The position numbers and the translations under genes were made by a program. From Bordetella parapertussis (GTDB taxonomy: Bacteria; Cyanobacteriota; Cyanobacteriia; PCC-6307; Cyanobiaceae): a stretch of 7,779 bases of DNA. This document shows positions 5,001 through 7,779 of the stretch, one piece after another; within the stretch, counting starts at the first letter, position 1, and every line of letters starts with the position of its first letter. Location: the NCBI GenBank assembly GCA_943324725.2, contig CALPMR020000141.1:1-7779 (forward strand), in the 5' to 3' direction. Below the pieces are notes generated by a model. The model was not told where the DNA came from, did no database searches, and worked only from the letters and a program-made list of their open reading frames with translations.

Positions 5001-7779
5001 CCATTGGTATGTATCCACTGAGAACATTGATCCCAGAGACGCTCACCGTGCTCCAGTTATCCAAGGCGGGGTCGCCATAGGACAGTTCGATGGACTTTCC
5101 TGGTGTATAAGGGGGTGAAAGGGCCACGTAGCTGGTGCCATTCTCGTCGACGGCAGAGGCTGTATATCCGGTTGCGGGAACGCTGCCGACGTCTATAGGG
5201 TTGGAGGTCGTGAGTGTGCTGAGGGTGGTGGTTGGTTCGTAGCTCTGAACCGGTTCAAACCACACCTGAAGCGAAGGAATATAGTTGTCGCTATAGGGAT
5301 AGAGGTAGGGATTGAGGGGTGCCTTCAGGCCCGCCGAAGTCCAGCCTGTTTCATACGATCCTTGAGCTTGCTGAAAGCCGAATTGGTTATCTTTCACCTT
5401 CAACAGCGTGCCATCCACCAACACGGTCTGAATCCACTGGTCGGCGGTTTCGGCCGGACTGAGGGACAGCAGCACATCATCGAAGCCGTTGCCATTGACA
5501 TCGCCCGCCGCGCGGATGCTCCAGACGGCATAGGCAATGGCGCCATCGCCGGTGTAGATATCGCTCAGGCCGTCGGCGGCCAGATAATCGGTGTAGCTAT
5601 CGCCATTGAGATCACCAAAGCCGCCGAGGGTCTGCAAGGCGGGGCTGCCAGCCAGGTCGGCCGTGAACGTGTTGGCGATCGGGGTGTCGCTGGCACTGGC
5701 GCCAGCGAACAGTTGCTGCAGGCTGGCTGGATTGCTGCCCGTGGCGGTGAAATCGGCGTTGCTCAGCGCCACACTGGTGGCGGAGCCGGCCGGGCTGCTG
5801 ATCTGGTAACTGAAGCCGTCCGAGGCGCCATTGAGGCGGATGCTGGTGTCGCCCGCGAGGGTGGCGACGGGGGTGAAGTTGGGCGCGCTCTGCTGGGGGT
5901 TGGGATTTGCCTGCTGCGGGTAGAGCGAGGCGATCTGCACGCTCTGCTGCGTGGACGTGGTGGCATTCTTGTTCTTGATGGCACCGGGGGTTTCAGCCCC
6001 GAGCACCAGCCGCAGGCCGGTGACGAGCTCAGTCGTGCTGGCCGCGAAATCACCCGAAGGCGCATAGGCGACGTTGTTGGCTGTGATCGCCAGATCGTCA
6101 TAGCCGTCGCCATTGATATCGCCGACAGCGCTGAGCGTTGAGCCGGTCTGGGCACTGTTGAGGAGCTGGGCATCGAGCGCGTTCAACTGCACGTTGATCG
6201 GCGGATAGGTGCTACTCGGGCCCATGCCGGCGATCAGCAGCGGATTCTGGGCATCAGCTGTGATCAGCGGTGTATAGCCGATGGTGGAGGAGAGAGCCTG
6301 GCCATCGTCCAGGGCCAGCCATTCGGTGACATCGTTGTCGCTGAGCTGAACGGCCACCTGGTCTTTGTTGCTGGTGTCGGTGTAGGTGAGCACCAGTCCC
6401 TGAGTGCTACTGGTCAGACCCACACCTCCCTTCAGCACCGGATCGATGCCGGCAGGTACATCAAGCAACGTCCAGACAGGCGAGCTGCCGTTGGCAACGC
6501 TATCGCTGGCCGTGGTGAGATAGATGGTGTTGCTGGGAGTGTCGACGGTGCCGCCCTGATAGGCGATGTAGGTCTGGCCGTTGTAGCGGGTCAGGGCCAG
6601 GTTGCCGCTGGCTGTCTGGTTGGAAGCGCTGCCATATTCAACGGAGGTGTTGGTCCAGTCTGTGCTGCTCGGCGTGCTGGTGCTGGTATAGCTCTTGAGA
6701 ATGCGATCAGTAGAGTCCTCGGAAACGAAGTAGACAGCAAGATTGTCGCCCTCCGTGATCATTGAGGCGGCGGTGGCCGTTTGTCCGGAGATCTGGTATT
6801 GGGTTTCCCAGGTGCTGCCGTTCAGATAGGTGATGTTGAGATCCTTGCTGCCGGCGGCGACGTAGCAGAGATAGAGGGTGTTGTTGAAATAGGCAATCGA
6901 AGGTGCCGTATAGGTGCCCATCGTGGCGGGCAACCCCTGCCAGTTGCCCCAGGTGACGCCGTTATCTGTGCTGCTGTTCCAGTAGAGGTTGTTGGTCGTT
7001 CCCCGCACGGCCATATAGACGGTGTTGCCGTTGCGGGCCAGCGCGGCTGGCGACAGTGCTGCACCGCCGGCCACGTCCTGCCAGGTGCCGGCGGTAAAGC
7101 TACCAGTGCTGTAGTCCACCCCAGCCCGCTGGCTGAGGATCAAGTCACCGTTGACATCCGGCAACTGCACGGTGCTGTCCATCCAGGTGAGCCAGGGCAC
7201 CGCATCACTACTGGAAACGGCCTGCAGCCCCACAGCCTCGCTGCTGTTGACCGTGCCCACCAGCAACAGGTCATTGACCACCACCGGCGAACTGCCCAGG
7301 CTGGAGCTGACGCCCTCCAGGACGCTGCTCTGCCATTGGGGGTTGGTGTTGATCAGCCAGGTGGGCGAATCGCCGGCGGCCTCCAGCAGCCGCAACTGGT
7401 TCACCACGATCTGCTGGTCAGCATTGGTGTAGGTGAGCGCCAGGCCGGTGCCGGTGGCGGCCAGGCCCGGGGCGTTGCTGGGCACAGCACCCGTCAGCGG
7501 CAGGGTGTCCTGCTGCTGCCAGAGCACACCGCCGCTGTCGGGGGTGAGCAGGGCGATGGCGCTGAGGGCCGAACCGCTGCCGCCAGCCTGGCCGTAGGCC
7601 AGCACGGGGCTGCCCTCCAGCAAGGTGCCGGCCAGGGCGGTGGCGCTGAGGATCGGCGTGCCGGCGGCGGTGCTGCTGAGGGTGGTCGGTGGCGACCAAC
7701 CGCCGGCGGCCATAGGCATGGTGGTGCTGGCGGCTGTGATCGCGGAGCTGGCCTGATCCACCCAGTAGAGCGAGAGCTC
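1783..7779 (-). CDS. Giant multi-domain calcium-binding-type surface or secreted protein (5' end outside the window)
   Basis: The frame is open from the right edge to a TGA at 1783-1785, giving 1,998 visible residues. The GTG at 7761 is only an internal codon: six codons before it (ELSLYW) are in frame up to the edge. Numbering from that GTG, the order is: residues 1-200, similar to the left-hand paralogue; 210-520, beta-propeller-like with a perfect Asp-box (264-271, S-x-D-x-G-x-T-W); three FG-GAP-type calcium loops, D548-INGDGYDD, D717-LNGDSYTD and D754-VNGNGFDD; 855-1170, a second related propeller; a fourth loop, D1193-INADGYRD; 1232-1300, RTX-like GGxGxD repeats; 1310-1415, an RTX-linked beta region; 1490-1595, Calx-beta-like; about 1905-1992, DUF4114-like, with GIEDQ and GDIDFNDLIVRI. 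Only two cysteines are visible (299 and 1538). This architecture is typical of calcium-dependent, type I-secreted adhesion or surface-layer proteins. Secretion route and role are inferred; no enzyme active site was recognised. Confidence 0.9.
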   Translation of the reverse strand, partial: ELSLYWVDQASSAITAASTTMPMAAGGWSPPTTLSSTAAGTPILSATALAGTLLEGSPVLAYGQAGGSGSALSAIALLTPDSGGVLWQQQDTLPLTGAVPSNAPGLAATGTGLALTYTNADQQIVVNQLRLLEAAGDSPTWLINTNPQWQSSVLEGVSSSLGSSPVVVNDLLLVGTVNSSEAVGLQAVSSSDAVPWLTWMDSTVQLPDVNGDLILSQRAGVDYSTGSFTAGTWQDVAGGAALSPAALARNGNTVYMAVRGTTNNLYWNSSTDNGVTWGNWQGLPATMGTYTAPSIAYFNNTLYLCYVAAGSKDLNITYLNGSTWETQYQISGQTATAASMITEGDNLAVYFVSEDSTDRILKSYTSTSTPSSTDWTNTSVEYGSASNQTASGNLALTRYNGQTYIAYQGGTVDTPSNTIYLTTASDSVANGSSPVWTLLDVPAGIDPVLKGGVGLTSSTQGLVLTYTDTSNKDQVAVQLSDNDVTEWLALDDGQALSSTIGYTPLITADAQNPLLIAGMGPSSTYPPINVQLNALDAQLLNSAQTGSTLSAVGDINGDGYDDLAITANNVAYAPSGDFAASTTELVTGLRLVLGAETPGAIKNKNATTSTQQSVQIASLYPQQANPNPQQSAPNFTPVATLAGDTSIRLNGASDGFSYQISSPAGSATSVALSNADFTATGSNPASLQQLFAGASASDTPIANTFTADLAGSPALQTLGGFGDLNGDSYTDYLAADGLSDIYTGDGAIAYAVWSIRAAGDVNGNGFDDVLLSLSPAETADQWIQTVLVDGTLLKVKDNQFGFQQAQGSYETGWTSAGLKAPLNPYLYPYSDNYIPSLQVWFEPVQSYEPTTTLSTLTTSNPIDVGSVPATGYTASAVDENGTSYVALSPPYTPGKSIELSYGDPALDNWSTVSVSGINVLSGYIPMVTSVAIYQGKIYIAYNNGGKGGTSGGNQLWIASADLSSDFTQSSSWTNYNPGQIKGQGELVNEGNRLALYYTSYNQTNNSSGSDFSLYSVYSADPSLGASAWQGSGKALANTNGTVLTASSLAATRFQGKTVLAFYSGTYSNTNYTLTTAQPVSSETGANWNTYQTNLGIKMGAAAVGAPVLGLTANSTQIFLNTQDRPTEGTSNYIATGGAFDQWSKEISASSNTTATYFVSNSQLYQAEVDGDLYVNQVELAPTTANQVSLAGYSIDGNIDINADGYRDILISDPSNRSEGLANQYALFGGDFLDIANQIGTPSDDTLLGTPLADIIAALDGSDSIEGRGGRDVILAAAGDDQISLIDNDFRRIDGGAGIDTLLLQGLANQNWSFTEQTQASADPSGSDPGTYYIRPGNRLKSVELISSVDYGANTLSFDRFGVENLNDDQVLFLVADAQDSIELTGFSRNSLDPKADIVFGGARWNGYTASDSAAVVFVLVPTSQTAVNSDGENIWLASHVSTVPTASAVMAPAVFAAEPQAAVAPSFMAAGVGSDPADAYLPWLQQQAGAQSIQDDDYTVTAMPAREGESLHFRITRQGSINNPLAILYSSTSKNGTTSLGVDCPVVVGVLKFAAGEISKIVTVPTIADQIAEGQSEKASLSFQAVDPQRFTQEVHLLIKPSKPVVLSGFNLEGGELQFRADLTSAEQNSLSLWVSQRDSAQSSTVSASRELKLADFRSDGGLNLAGDGPLPLDQDGHDNQQVSTRLRLNLDGASDLPLVSVLGPELKWQSSVQLLNGNTVRFSQDAPLTSWRADSAPGLVTFGLQAGARSLTLITDAQGGSAGSLNPSNANSADGWQTTEALAIGSRSITDAKTLSGPDWTPTASRDGVALDLLNLAVDGNQVTANFSGGVSGVFWQASGNAPTVLPAPAAVEVQRLAGYDNSLGFYTVDSITGNIGGLNPGDKDYLQAALARSKQEGLLLDASSLPEFGQSATYNALPLDTRERYGLLLLQNGDSSVIYSSFAAANAGGSTQMVSLSNSANNLVLGIEDQAVAGGNGDIDFNDLIVRIQNVAVQLF
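2977..3294 (-). other. Calx-beta-like domain of the giant protein
   Basis: Residues about 1490-1595 read DYTVTAMPAREGESLHFRI, then GVLKFAAGEISKIVTVPT and IADQIAEGQSEKASLSF. The EGxSLxFxIxRxG strand, the FxxGExxKxVxVP strand and the closing acidic EGxE turn match the usual Calx-beta pattern of calcium-binding beta-sandwiches in surface proteins. A run of Ala/Val/Pro-rich linker (about 1435-1470) precedes it. Confidence 0.55.
3862..4068 (-). repeat. RTX-like (haemolysin-type) calcium-binding repeats in the giant protein
   Basis: Residues 1232-1300 contain successive degenerate nonapeptides: SDDTLLGTPLAD, GSDSIEGRGGRD, AAGDDQISLID and DGGAGIDTLLLQG. Spacing and the GGxGxD/UxU character fit haemolysin-type repeats forming a short parallel beta-roll with calcium. 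The block is short and imperfect, so only a few calcium sites are likely. The segment after it (1310-1415; VELIS...ANTLSF...VLFLVADAQDSIELTGF...NGYTASDSAAVVFV) is the beta region that often follows RTX blocks. Confidence 0.65.
4201..5040 (-). other. Low-GC block inside the giant gene, covering most of the second propeller
   Basis: Hand counts on 60-base rows give about 38% GC at 4381-4440 and 4741-4800, and 47-55% for most other rows counted here, with one row at 63%. By comparison, 4141-4200 is 57%, 5101-5160 is 60% and 7441-7500 is 80%. The frame continues through it without interruption (residues about 908-1187). AT-rich codons such as ATA, AAT and TTA appear here and the protein is unusually rich in Asn, Ser, Thr and Tyr. 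Domain replacement by recombination from a lower-GC source is the simplest reading. Confidence 0.6.
4252..5199 (-). other. Second beta-propeller-like region of the giant protein
   Basis: Residues about 855-1170 repeat a blade pattern also seen in the first propeller: VAIYQGKIYIAYNNGG, NEGNRLALYYTSY, LAATRFQGKTVLAFYSGT and YTLTTAQ. They line up with IAYFNNTLYLCYVAAG, TEGDNLAVYFVSE, LALTRYNGQTYIAYQGGT and IYLTTAS in the first region. The order and spacing of the pieces agree, so the two are probably divergent duplicates. No intact Asp-box was found in this copy. Confidence 0.6.
6202..7134 (-). other. First beta-propeller-like region of the giant protein, with one Asp-box
   Basis: Residues about 210-520 show repeated strand pairs of the form (S/L)xAxxNxxxYxAYxG and an exact Asp-box, S264-T-D-N-G-V-T-W271, the motif of sialidase/BNR-type propeller blades. 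Asp-boxes also occur in many non-enzymatic sugar-binding or structural propellers. Without a visible catalytic set I do not call it a sialidase. The region leads directly into the first FG-GAP loop (residues 548-556). Confidence 0.6.

Noticed and set aside
5362..6141. A long plus-strand open frame of 259 residues opposite the giant gene
   Set aside because: Its Gly/Ala/Val/Ile-rich product mirrors the Asp/Asn/Ala/Gly codons of the FG-GAP region on the other strand. The minus-strand frame has recognisable domains throughout.
6202..7134. A functional sialidase
   Set aside because: Only one clear Asp-box is present and I could not identify the catalytic Arg triad or Tyr/Glu/Asp set. Asp-box propellers without enzyme activity are common.
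7759..7761. GTG as the start codon of the giant gene
   Set aside because: The frame continues open upstream to the window edge (ELSLYW), no ribosome binding site precedes the GTG, and comparison with the left-hand paralogue shows that similar sequence extends further N-terminally.
1..7779. CRISPR array, tRNA/rRNA gene, transposase or integrase
   Set aside because: I found no regularly spaced direct repeats of 25-40 bases, no cloverleaf or rRNA-like sequence, and no mobile-element protein motifs on either strand by eye.

Overview
The window looks like a GC-rich cyanobacterial chromosome, most likely of the Synechococcus/Cyanobium kind. This rests on high GC with strong G/C preference at third codon positions, one HIP1 octamer (GCGATCGC, the cyanobacterial highly iterated palindrome), and a very large secreted-type protein built from FG-GAP, RTX-like, Calx-beta-like and DUF4114-like modules. 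That combination is common in cyanobacterial surface proteins. The genus is an inference.

All three genes I can support lie on the minus strand, so the layout is best read from right to left. From 7779 to 1783 runs a giant calcium-binding-type surface or secreted protein, at least 1,998 residues, whose 5' end lies outside the window. A spacer (1782-1473) follows, with GC-rich hairpins and an imperfect tandem copy of the gene's last 27 bases. Next is a LuxR/NarL-type regulator (1472-729) with a degenerate receiver-like N-terminal half. A second spacer (728-479) holds a hairpin, a 15-bp tandem repeat and a perfect 16-bp palindrome. The last gene starts at 478 and runs off the left edge. Its N-terminal 159 residues resemble the beginning of the giant protein, so it is probably a second large paralogue.

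The working picture is a locus of tandem surface-protein paralogues with an orphan-type LuxR regulator between them. The palindrome upstream of the second gene is a candidate operator. The giant protein carries two related beta-propeller-like regions. The second coincides with a block of clearly lower GC (about 38-58% per 60-base row, against up to 80% elsewhere in the gene), which suggests it was replaced or acquired by recombination. The duplicated 3' end of the same gene, which differs only by silent or V/L changes, also points to recombination between paralogues. No RNA gene, CRISPR array, transposase or attachment site was seen.
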